Source: Trachelipus rathkii (lineage: Eukaryota > Arthropoda > Malacostraca > Isopoda > Trachelipodidae). From it: a DNA stretch of 10,000 nt. The translations under genes were made by a program, and so were the position numbers. The DNA is taken from positions 2,501 to 12,500 of the forward strand of contig JABUQX010113302.1 of assembly GCA_015478945.1 (NCBI GenBank), given 5' to 3'. Positions 1-7,491 of this stretch are shown here, piece by piece. Below the pieces are notes generated by a model, which did not search any database, was not told the origin of the DNA, and saw only the letters and a list, made by a program, of their open reading frames with translations. Every line of letters starts with the position of its first letter. The stretch's first letter is position 1.

Positions 1-777
1 AATGGTGATAGTGAATGTGTGTGGGTTTGATGGTGCAAGAAAGAATATGTTTGGGGATGAGGCCATTAGTAAAGAGGAGGTAATGTTGTAGATCGAGAAA
101 GTTGAAAAAAGGTAAATTGTATAGGTTATATGAAATTATACCGGTGGAAATGAGTGTCAAGAACGAGGCCAAAGAGATTGGTGATTGATTGGATTGGGGA
201 AGTTCGGTAACAAAATGTTTTATGGAGAGCATAGCTCAGAGGGATTGGGAGGCGAGGCGAGTAATAGTACCTTTATATAAAGTAAATGAGATAAGGGTAA
301 CTGTAGAATTATAGGGAAATTAGTTATTAAGTGTAGTAGGGAAGATATAATCTGATATTTGGGTCGAAAGATGCGTGAGTGACTGAAGGGACTGATTGTG
401 AAGAACAATGTGCGTTTAGGAAGTGGTAGAGCATGTGTGGATCAAATCTTTACATTGAAAAAATGATTGAGAGAAAATGAGGGAGGAGAAGAATAAATTG
501 TATTTAGTTTTTTTTATTTGCAAACAAGGCGTATGAAATGATTAATACTGAAGCTCTATGACAGGTCGCAGGTGTTATTGATATATGGTGTTGGTGGTAA
601 GCTTCTGAATGGAATCAAAAGTATATATGACGATAGTAAACGATGCGTAAGAATATATGGAGGTTGAAAGTGTTGTTTTAATATTAATAGTCGGAGTGAG
701 GCAGGGATGTGCTATGTTTCCTTCTTGGTTATTCAATTAGTATATGGATGGGGTTATGAAAAGAATTAGAGGTAGGG
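1..777 (+). pseudogene. Non-LTR retrotransposon reverse transcriptase, 5' part (decayed, open to the left)
   Basis: Dead copy of the reverse transcriptase of a LINE-like retrotransposon, an enzyme that copies element RNA into the genome at the target site. Recognisable pieces lie in order on the + strand but in shifting frames. FDGARKNMFGDEAISKEEV (about 29-86) is the linker before the RT. GRACVDQIFTLKK lies at about 427-464. A motif A remnant with KAYE (about 530-540) lacks the usual aspartates. IYGVGGKLLNGIKSIYDDS lies at 581-637. VRQGCAM (696-716) leads through WLFN to YMDGV (741-755), with a stop between. Tryptophan codons have become TGA, for example in the 'EAL*QV' stretch near 560. No complete frame exists, so this is non-functional. 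The left end runs out of the window. The reading continues after the insert at 778-950. The non-LTR type is clear from motif order; the clade is not determined. Confidence 0.85.
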
Positions 778-950
778 ATGGCAGGGATGGTGTGTAGAAT
801 CCTGGTTGTGGAGTCGTTTTCAAAATTTTCCGACCTCCGACTCCACCCTCTTCAAAATTACCGACCCCGACTCCGACACGGCTTCCGACTCCAGCTTCAC
901 TCTCTTCAAAATTACCGAATCCCCGACTCCGACACCGACGCCACAATCTC
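778..950. mobile_element. CCGACTCC-rich repeat inserted into the reverse transcriptase
   Basis: A GC-richer insert that interrupts the retrotransposon between YMDGVMKRIRGRDG and VRMMGDRREV, where an intact element would run straight on. It contains CGACTCC-type hexamers, and the 17-mer CTCTTCAAAATTACCGA occurs twice at exactly 54 bp spacing (848-864 and 902-918). A related CGTTTTCAAAATTTTCCGA lies at about 814-832. On the minus strand it reads as repeated SESGS / VILKRVESE-like units, which is a consequence of the repeat and not a gene. The left edge carries GGGATGGCAGGGATGG, a short tandem that may include part of a terminal sequence or target duplication. I infer a small non-autonomous element or solo repeat. 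Edges are approximate because the host frame is itself decayed. Confidence 0.6.
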
Positions 951-1380
951 GGTTAGAATGATGGGAGATAGAAGAGAGGTGGATGATGCCCTGCCTATTA
1001 TATGGCGGCATGATTTTTTTGTGTGTGGCGAATCTGAGAGAGTTTGAAAGGATTAGTTAGAGAGATTTCGGTAGGGTTGTGTAAAAGGAGATGTTGTGAC
1101 CCGGTAAGCGTAAGATTAAGAGTAAAGGTTTATGGTTGTGATGGAGGACAAGTTCTCGGTTGTGAAGTTATGTTAGATGGGTGAGCAGCTGAACAAGTGT
1201 CTGAGGTTAAATATTTAATATATATGTTGGATGAAAAAGAAAGCGGATGATACAGAGTTGTAGTAGGAATGTTGTGAATGGCCGGAAGGTGGCTGGTGCA
1301 ATTAAAATCATTGGGTTGGATGCAAAGGGAACTAAGTCCTGAGCGGGCTAGGTAGTGTGTTAATAATATGATAATGGTTG
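951..1380 (+). pseudogene. Non-LTR retrotransposon reverse transcriptase, 3' part (decayed)
   Basis: Continuation of the same dead reverse transcriptase downstream of the insert. VRMMGDRREVDDALP leads into IIWRHDFFVCGESE (near 990-1044). The position of the catalytic F/YADD box reads W-R-H-D, so the first catalytic aspartate is lost. Further on, the thumb and C-terminal stretch is readable as LGCEVMLDG, then EQVSEVKYL and MLDEKESG (about 1155-1250). VVNGRKVAGAIK follows (1271-1306), then LSPERAR (about 1333-1353). At least three frame changes and numerous stops are present. Similarity fades at about 1380, before the C-terminal zinc knuckle region expected for such elements, so this copy is also 3'-truncated. 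Order, strand and spacing match the 1-777 portion, so the two were one element before the 778-950 insertion. Confidence 0.8.
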
Positions 1381-1440
1381 AAAATTAATATACACAAACC
1401 AATAATTTACCTAGATACCGTAATTAATGTCATATTGAAA
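1381..1440. other. Short unassigned AT-rich segment
   Basis: Sixty bases of AT-rich DNA between the last recognisable reverse-transcriptase residues and the start of the GTAACGGAGTAACG repeat block. It may be decayed element sequence or the inner part of the hAT-like fragment that ends at 1600. No motif seen. Confidence 0.3.
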
Positions 1441-1448
1441 GATTCTAA

Positions 1449-1600
1449 AGGTAACCGGAGTAACGAGTAGTAACGGAGTAACGGCACTTCGTTACTTTTC
1501 CTTTAAAAGAAACGGAATAACGATAACGGAACTACTTTATCCGAGTAACGGAGTAACGATAACGGAACTACTTTTTGAGTAGTAACGATGCCCACCTCTA
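1449..1600. mobile_element. hAT-like element end (GTAACGGAGTAACG subterminal repeats and TGCCCACCTCTA terminus)
   Basis: The block consists of overlapping GTAACGGAGTAACG / ATAACGATAACGGAACTACTTT units. The 21-mer TAACGATAACGGAACTACTTT occurs identically at 1518-1538 and 1554-1574, 36 bp apart. It ends with GATGCCCACCTCTA (1587-1600). Read on the other strand this starts TAGAGGTGGGCATCGTTACTACT. Family knowledge: many animal hAT transposons begin CAG(A/T)GGTGGGCA or CAGTGTTGGGCA followed by GTTACT-rich subterminal repeats, so this looks like one terminus of a non-autonomous hAT element with the first C lost or mutated. The matching opposite terminus is not visible upstream, so this is a fragment. 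The (TA)n tract begins at the terminus itself. Confidence 0.5.
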
Positions 1601-1875
<275 letters not shown>

Positions 1876-1878
<3 letters not shown>

Positions 1879-2132
1879 CAAAAATTGGTAAAACGAAATA
1901 ACAAAGATGGTAAAAACGAGAGATATTTTTAATCTTAGTCTTTCGTTTTTAAGATCTTTTGTTAATTCGTTTAATTGTTTTACGCTTTTAATATTTTAAA
2001 CACATGGGTTTGGTTATTTAATTCTTAGTTTTTATTTATTTCCTTTATTTTGCATAAAATTTAAATAATTTAACAATGGCCTCCCTTAGTCCCCAATAAA
2101 TAAGTTCTGTGACTGTAAGTGAACATTAACAG
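1876..2132. other. AT-rich spacer, no gene seen
   Basis: AT-rich DNA between the GA tract and the transposase remnant. The only structure I can support is the imperfect inverted repeat at 1888-1983. The last 40-50 bases may belong to the transposase remnant that follows, but I cannot read it confidently there. Confidence 0.6.
1888..1983. repeat. Imperfect inverted repeat (long hairpin)
   Basis: Left arm 1888-1922 (begins GTAAAACGAAATAACAAAG) pairs with right arm 1940-1983, whose reverse complement begins GTAAAACAATTAAACGAATT. About 31 of 35 left-arm bases pair, with one single-base gap and an 8-base bulge in the right arm. The spacer is 17 bases. It could be a foldback remnant of a small transposon or a chance AT-rich hairpin, but the paired CGTTTTT / AAAAACG cores argue against pure composition. 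Confidence 0.5.
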
Positions 2133-2582
2133 CTTAAGTTTTCACCATTGTCTCTCCATGAGAAAGTTACAGTTAAGAAAAGAGGCCGTTCAACACCTGT
2201 TATTCAAATATCTCAGCCAGGAATAAGCAACAACAAAAAGTATATTCGTAGCTTTAAATGTGAATGGTACTAACGGAAAAGTTGACTTTGCGGCCGTGAA
2301 AAAACAATGCACTGTTATTCTTCCCGTATTTGTTGTTTGGAGGTGATGCAACGTGGACAAAAGACGATTTTAGAAATATAAACAAAATGAAAGGAAAAAC
2401 TGGAAGACATGAAGAATCGAAGAAGCACATTGAAAATTTGGTTTCATTGTCACTTTTAGGAAATGTAGAATCTTAATGAGCATAACATAGAGGATATAAA
2501 GAACCATGAAATAAGGAAAAAAAATTCTGAAAAAGCGCTCCAACTTATTTTTGCTACGAGCCGCGACTACTTGAATTTCTAC
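2133..2582 (+). pseudogene. hAT-type transposase N-terminus with TTF zinc finger (ZMYM1-like), decayed
   Basis: Remnant of the N-terminal part of a hAT-family transposase of the kind annotated in animals as zinc finger MYM-type protein 1-like; the intact protein would bind DNA through its TTF-type finger. Frame 1 from 2133 reads LKFSPLSLHEKV, KKRGRSTPVIQISQPG and RSFKCEWY, then two stops (2271 and 2283) flanking RKS and LCG. A frame change in the A6 run at 2299-2304 leads into frame 2: NALLFFPYLLFGGDATWTK (about 2306-2362), then NKMKGKTGRHEESKKHIENL and VSLSLLGNV. Two stops follow at 2474 and 2477. A second frame change gives NHEIRKKNSEKALQLIFATS up to about 2582. A family cysteine in the FPCLLFGG box reads tyrosine. 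Everything downstream (dimerisation and catalytic RNase H-like region) is missing. Non-functional; the family call is strong, from motif order. Confidence 0.8.
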
Positions 2583-2760
2583 TATAATATATATAGACGT
2601 AATATATATTAGGTAGATATTTAGTATCACGACGCATAACAATTGAGAGAGTACATATATAGTAGTACTCACTACATATATATAAGTATATATACAATAT
2701 CCTCAATATTAGAAGAATATAATATATAGTTTACTACTTCACCATATATATATATACCAG
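2583..2760. repeat. Degenerate TA-rich tract
   Basis: TA-rich low-complexity sequence beginning where the transposase remnant ends. It includes a small hairpin, GAGTAC / GTACTC, near 2645-2667. No coding or other signal. Confidence 0.7.
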
Positions 2761-3190
2761 TAATTATTATTGATATATAGCTGTGGGTATGGGTGGCTAT
2801 TGCCAATTAATAAAAAATAGAGGATGATTTGACTACGACTTTTTAATGGAACCAGTAAACTGGCATTATATTGAGTTACTAATATAATATTAATTTGTTA
2901 TATATGATTAATCTTTCAATGGGATTTAGGTTAACTAACACATATATTCGATAATTATTTTAAAGCAGCGGCTATAGAAACTAGATATCTTTCGAGAGCT
3001 TCACTCACGGCTATACCTACCCGTTTTAGGTAATATATCACCACCATAATAATACTCGAATGCGCACGTCATATGACCTCTTATAGAAATTACTTAAAAT
3101 ATATATATAGCCGTAAAGATTATCACCGAGCAAACTAGGAGTGGGGGGAGGGGGGGTATACTCAAAATACTAGGCTCTCAGTGAGACACT
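2761..3190. other. AT-rich spacer, nothing recognised
   Basis: About 430 bp with more mixed composition than its flanks. I see no open frame of note, no RNA gene and no element ends. The one conspicuous feature is a G-run at 3143-3156 (six G, A, seven G), isolated in an otherwise AT-rich context. Confidence 0.6.
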
Positions 3191-3640
3191 TATGAAGTAT
3201 TAAGTATTCTATTATATTATATATTAATTATATATATATATGCGAACTACATCTAGAACGATAAACAAATCTAGATAAACATCAAGTCACGTATAAATAT
3301 ATATATAACAAGCAAATCATGTACTATATATAGTATAATATAGTATATATGCATCGTGTATGCTTCGCAGTATATATATAATATATAACTATCATATATT
3401 ATATATATATTATATACGTATATACGTAATTGACTTTATATTATATATATATATGACCGTTAGGGAGTTCGCTTATCCGTGATAGATATATTGAAACTGT
3501 TATGCGTAATATAATAATGATAAATAGTAGGTATAAGTGAAACTAGATTATAATATATATAAAAGCAATATATATATAGGTCATATATACCATATATATA
3601 TATATATATATATAATATAATAGTGTTATATATACTATAT
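3191..3640. repeat. Degenerate TA-rich low-complexity region
   Basis: Repeated short TATATA runs broken by short unique words, including a cleaner run at about 3590-3613. Probably an old microsatellite that has accumulated substitutions. No gene. Confidence 0.7.
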
Positions 3641-4300
3641 AAAATAAAATTATAAATTCCTCAAAGTAAAATATATATCAATACAATATTATTTTTTTAA
3701 AAGAATAATAATACGAGAGAATTATTTATATATTTCTACGGAAATATATTAAGCATTATATGAACTTTTATTTCAGTGATACTATGACTCAACTTATGAA
3801 TAACCTCTTATAAATATATTTAACTTATAGTATTAATAATATATTTCTAACATAACTATATGAGCAGGCGGTTATTAATATAGACGGAAAAAAAGTTTTA
3901 TAAAATAATTTTTTAATATATATATTTTCTTACTTTATTGTTTTAAATTATTTCATAATTGTTTATTATTTTTTACTCAATCATTAATTATCAATTTAAT
4001 AGCAGGAATTAAAATAAATCTCCCATCTCCCACTAAGGGAGTAAGTTTTAAAATGCTGATTTGGGATTGAATAATTTTTTTTTTATTCATGAAAGACCTT
4101 TTGTCAAAGGTCGGAATTATGGATCTTTTAGTCACTTATTTTTTAATTTATTCGTATTTTTTTATTTTATTGAGTGTGTTTATAGCAATAAAGGGCATCC
4201 TTCATATAAATACAAGAAATAAGTTTTTTAAACAAACAAGCAACAACGAAAAAAAAATTTAAAAAAATAATTAAAAAAAAAAAAAGAAATCGCATCTGCT
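3641..4300. other. AT-rich spacer, nothing recognised
   Basis: About 660 bp of AT-rich DNA without a supportable gene. Visible structure is a 7-bp perfect stem with a 4-base loop at 4095-4112 (GACCTTT / AAAGGTC) and A-rich runs at about 4249-4286. The A-rich runs could be a retroposed tail but have no recognisable body upstream. Confidence 0.6.
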
Positions 4301-4302
4301 CT

Positions 4303-4479
4303 CTGTATATATATATTATAATATATTACCTAATATATATATATATATATATTAATATTATATATATATATATATAATATATAGTTATATAGACTATATA
4401 TATATTTATATAATAGAATAATGGAGAGTATATTAAACTCTAATAATATATCTATATAAATAAACCTTAGAAACTATAG

Positions 4480-4512
<33 letters not shown>

Positions 4513-5067
4513 CATAATACTATAGTTATATGCTTTACATATTTTGCGATATGCGCCTGAAGGTAGCAAAAAATTTCTTTAAAATAAAATAATATCGTCT
4601 CGTATATCTTAGTTCAGTTTTCTTATATATTATATTATATATTATATATATATATATATATAATATATATTGATATTATATATATATATATAATATATAT
4701 ACTCGTAGTATATGAAACTACATATCCTTATTTTTTAATAATAATGATAATATTAATAGTATTATATATATTAATATATACATACTTATATAGTAAATAT
4801 ATATATATATTATATATAACTATATATATAGTAATAGTAGTAGTAATATATATATATATATATATATAGATATATACTACTGTGAGGTATATTTAATATA
4901 TTATATGAGTTATGATAGTATATAGTATATATAGTTATTATATCTATATAAATATATATATATAGTATATATTATATATATATATAACTATATTGATATA
5001 GTATATTAACATTTTACTGAAAATGTCTAATATAGTTATATATATTATATATATTAATATAATATTC

Positions 5068-5107
<40 letters not shown>

Positions 5108-5140
5108 GATATATAATATATAGTAATGTATATATATATA
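4303..5140. repeat. Degenerate TA-rich low-complexity region
   Basis: Over 800 bp dominated by TATATA runs with interruptions. Cleaner runs lie near 4335-4380, 4480-4505, 4640-4665, 4848-4868 and 5075-5105. Open frames on both strands here encode Tyr/Ile runs only and have no support as genes. Confidence 0.85.
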
Positions 5141-5201
5141 ATAATAAATATCTGATCATTTGTTGGGCAGACGTTTTGACCATTTGGAACTATGAAATTA
5201 G

Positions 5202-5447
5202 ATATTTTTTTTCTCATCAAAAGTGGATCGTCTCGCAGGGTATAAAATCGGCTTCAAAGCGGGTAGAAGCTCCATCGGAGAGAGAGTAAGAGTGAAAATA
5301 TCATCCCTTTATTCGAATGCCATTGCGATAGGGAATATCCTGTTAGTGGAAGTTTTTTGTCGTGTATGTGTACGACATATTTGTGAAGAAAAAAAAGTTT
5401 TTGTGTATGTTAGGCCAGTCTTATGTGCTGATCAGTTGGTGTTGTGA
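5202..5447 (+). CDS. Unrecognised open frame, doubtful
   Basis: An 81-codon stop-free stretch between an in-frame TAG at 5199 and a TGA at 5445, inside a roughly 350-bp island of balanced composition between TA tracts. There is no ATG near the beginning; the first plausible in-frame start is a GTG, unusual for a eukaryotic nuclear gene. Readable pieces are VDRLAGYKIGFKAGRSSIGE and RVRVKISSLYSNAIAIGNIL, then a Cys/Val-rich end. I do not recognise a family. An exon is possible: pyrimidine-rich sequence ending TCGTCTCGCAG lies at about 5228-5238. A GTAAGT lies just past the stop near 5488, but with A rather than G before it. Length alone is not convincing. Confidence 0.15.
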   Translation: MFFFSSKVDRLAGYKIGFKAGRSSIGERVRVKISSLYSNAIAIGNILLVEVFCRVCVRHICEEKKVFVYVRPVLCADQLVL

Positions 5448-5496
5448 ATCTTTGAAGACCAAGTGTGGTACACAGCTTATCACAAAGTAAGTTTTA

Positions 5497-5635
5497 TAAT
5501 TATATATATATAATTATATATATATATATTATATTATATATATATATATATAATATAATAATATATATATATATATATATAATATATATATCTATATATA
5601 TATATTATATATATATATAAATAATATATATATAT
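5497..5635. repeat. (TA)n microsatellite
   Basis: About 140 bp of TA repeats with phase slips, separating the island at 5141-5490 from the one at 5636-5812. Confidence 0.9.
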
Positions 5636-5740
5636 GGCTATTTATAAGTCTTGACCACTCCAGGAGCGAAAATCAGAATAATTAATGTATCGTCTATTTA
5701 ATAATTTTAAGGGTAAAATGTAGATTATGTTTAATGGGAG

Positions 5741-5780
5741 TAACCTAACCAAACTTTAACCTAAATTAACCAAACCTAAT
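5741..5780. repeat. Degenerate (TAACC)-type telomere-like tract
   Basis: Within 40 bases the words TAACCTAACC, TTAACCTAAA, TTAACC and AAACCTAAT follow one another. These resemble diverged copies of the arthropod telomere unit TTAGG (complement CCTAA). The tract is short and imperfect, so it could also be simple-sequence drift. The rest of the 5636-5812 island shows no gene. Confidence 0.35.
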
Positions 5781-5812
5781 ATTAACGGAGTCAGCACAGC
5801 TTATAAATGTCC

Positions 5813-5841
5813 ATATATACTATATATATATATGAGTAGAT

Positions 5842-5889
<48 letters not shown>

Positions 5890-5932
5890 AATATAGTGAT
5901 ATATCTATATATATATAGTAGTATATATATAT

Positions 5933-5964
<32 letters not shown>

Positions 5965-5972
5965 ATATATAT
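5813..5972. repeat. (TA)n microsatellite
   Basis: About 160 bp of TA repeats with interruptions (GAGTAGATAA near 5833 and AGTGATATATC near 5893). The minus-strand open frame that crosses it is mostly repeat-derived. Confidence 0.9.
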
Positions 5973-6097
5973 ACTGAATATGACTGTCCGTGTCGGGAGA
6001 TGGACGGGGTGACAACCACCACGGGAAGAGAAGACATGAGAAGGATCGAGAGAGGAAATGAGAATAGTGATGAAAGTTCAGAGAGGTTTTTTCGTCG
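5973..6097 (+). other. Possible exon 3' end with splice-donor match
   Basis: One + strand frame is open from the TA tract to a TGA at 6099-6101 and reads DCPCREMDG, TTTTGREDMRRIERG and NENSDESSERFFRR. The junction TCG|GTGAGT at 6097/6098 matches the metazoan 5' splice-site consensus closely, so the frame would continue beyond an intron rather than stop. There is no matching acceptor in the TA tract and no family resemblance, so this stays a weak candidate. The low-complexity acidic and basic composition could equally be chance. Confidence 0.15.
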
Positions 6098-6101
6098 GTG
6101 A

Positions 6102-6630
6102 GTATCTATTGAAGACATGCATTGTGGCTGGAATTCCACACTAGGAGAGATAAGAAAAATTTACTAACTCTAAAGAGAAATATTGTGTATCATAGATCGA
6201 ATGAAATTTACAAAATTTAATCAAAAACTTTCATCAAAGAAAAATTAATATTTTTATATAAAATGAAAAGGAAGGAAGCAACAAACTTCATATCAAGTTC
6301 TTTCGATACGCTAAAAAAATATATCAATAAGATTTGATAGTTTAAAACAAAAATTAAGTTCATTTGAGGAGGAGCAAAATATCCAAATTAGTTCTTAATT
6401 AGATAATAATTTTAATAACAAAGCATAACTTTGAATTAAAGAAACAATGATAGATACATAGTATGCTGCAGCTATTATGAAGTAATAATTAAATGTCTAA
6501 TATAAGCACAGATATGGAATTTTCGAGACTCATGTCGAAAAAATTTAATTAACATACTTCTTTCTTTCGCAAATAGGTTCTAGGCCGCGTATCAGGGCTA
6601 GCAACAACGGGTCAATTACATTTTTTGCTT
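6102..6630. other. AT-rich spacer, nothing recognised
   Basis: About 530 bp, AT-rich up to roughly 6560 and then rising in GC toward the tandem repeat. I see no gene, RNA or element end in it. Confidence 0.6.
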
Positions 6631-6908
6631 GAGACTCCTGAACCAAGCTTTGGAATCTTATGCAACGCTCTAGAAACACGATCTCCTGGAGAGCTCTGGG
6701 AGAACGAGTTTCGAGGCCAAATGAAAGAAAATGCTAGGTCCACTGAAAGGGTGGAAACCCTACCTGAGTGTATAACTCCAGGACTGGCATCAGAAACCAT
6801 TGCGCAAAGAAATGTTTTTCAAGCTAGAGTGATCTAGGATCAAGAGTTTCGGGGCCAGAAGGAAAAAAAAGCTGGGCCAAAAGATAGGGGGAAAAAGCCC
6901 TACATGGG
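6631..6908. repeat. Two-copy tandem repeat, unit 138-140 bp
   Basis: Copy 1 (about 6631-6768) and copy 2 (about 6771-6908) align end to end. The best-conserved part is GAGTTTCGAGGCCAA (6706-6720) against GAGTTTCGGGGCCAG (6844-6858), exactly 138 bp apart. It is followed by A-rich sequence and a closing CCCTAC box (6758 and 6898). The openings ACTCCTGAAC and ACTCCAGGAC also match, while the middle is diverged. On the + strand a frame is open through copy 1 (6625-6837) with EFRGQMKENARSTERVETLP. In copy 2 the same frame reads EFRGQKEKKAGPKDRGKK after a stop at 6835. The spacing is a multiple of three, so the unit may descend from a repetitive coding sequence. It may also be a satellite fragment. 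No family is recognised. Confidence 0.5.
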
Positions 6909-6914
6909 AGAGGT

Positions 6915-7018
6915 AAATAATATAATATAATAAATATATATATATATATAATATATATATATTATATATATAAATAATATATATATATATTATAATATAT
7001 AATATATATATATATATA
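6915..7018. repeat. (TA)n microsatellite
   Basis: About 100 bp of TA repeats with AATAA interruptions, starting right after the tandem repeat. Confidence 0.9.
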
Positions 7019-7084
7019 GTTAAGTTAGTATTAAACCGTAATACTATAAAATCATTTGAATTGGAATATTTTATGTGCAAATTT

Positions 7085-7088
7085 GAGA

Positions 7089-7127
<39 letters not shown>

Positions 7128-7392
7128 AAGAGAGAGAGAAGGGAAGAGAAGAGAGGAGAGAGAGGAGAGAGAGAAAAAACGCAAGAGAGAAGAAAGAAAA
7201 GCGACGAGAGTAGTTAGAGAGAGAGAGAAGAGAGAGAGAGAGAAAGAGATTAGAGAGAGGAAGAGAAGAGAGAGAAAGAGAGAGAAGAAGGAGAGAGGAG
7301 AGAGAGAGAGGAGAGAGAAGAGAGAGAGAGAGCAGAGAGGAGAAAGACAAGAGAGAGACGAAAGAGAGAATGGGAGAGAGACGAGAGAGACG
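7085..7392. repeat. GA-rich polypurine tract, segment 1
   Basis: Nearly pure purine on the + strand: a clean (GA)n start (about 7092-7121) followed by irregular GAGAAG / GGAGA / AAAGA variants with only a few C or T. Open frames on the two strands encode Arg/Glu or Ser/Leu runs and are artefacts of the repeat. Confidence 0.95.
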
Positions 7393-7434
7393 CATTAGTG
7401 TGCTATTAGTAGATATTAAAAATTACACGACTCG

Positions 7435-7436
<2 letters not shown>

Positions 7437-7491
<55 letters not shown>

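Noticed and set aside
220..408. Minus-strand 62-codon frame
   Set aside because: Antisense to the decayed reverse transcriptase; no motif of its own.
737..1047. Minus-strand frames (737-946, 820-1011) and a + strand frame (778-1047) over the CCGACTCC insert
   Set aside because: They read the repeat units, and the + strand one joins insert to reverse transcriptase by chance. The underlying insert and relic explain them.
2370..2672. 100-codon minus-strand frame
   Set aside because: Antisense shadow of the transposase relic, whose + strand motifs are much better supported.
5241..5248. TATAAAAT as a TATA box
   Set aside because: Such words are expected by chance in this AT-rich DNA, and there is no supported transcript start or gene downstream.
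4944..5289. Tyr/Ile-rich frames on both strands across 4944-5289
   Set aside because: Mostly TA repeat; the few unique residues at the ends do not form a family-like sequence.
5801..6139. Minus-strand frame crossing the TA tract and island
   Set aside because: Half of it is TA-derived Tyr/Ile, and the rest lacks any recognisable motif. The opposite strand has the better splice-site match.
6790..7395. 201-codon minus-strand frame, and the overlapping + strand Arg/Glu frame at 7090-7398
   Set aside because: Both come from the purine-rich repeat, which lacks stops in most frames by composition. No independent sign of coding.
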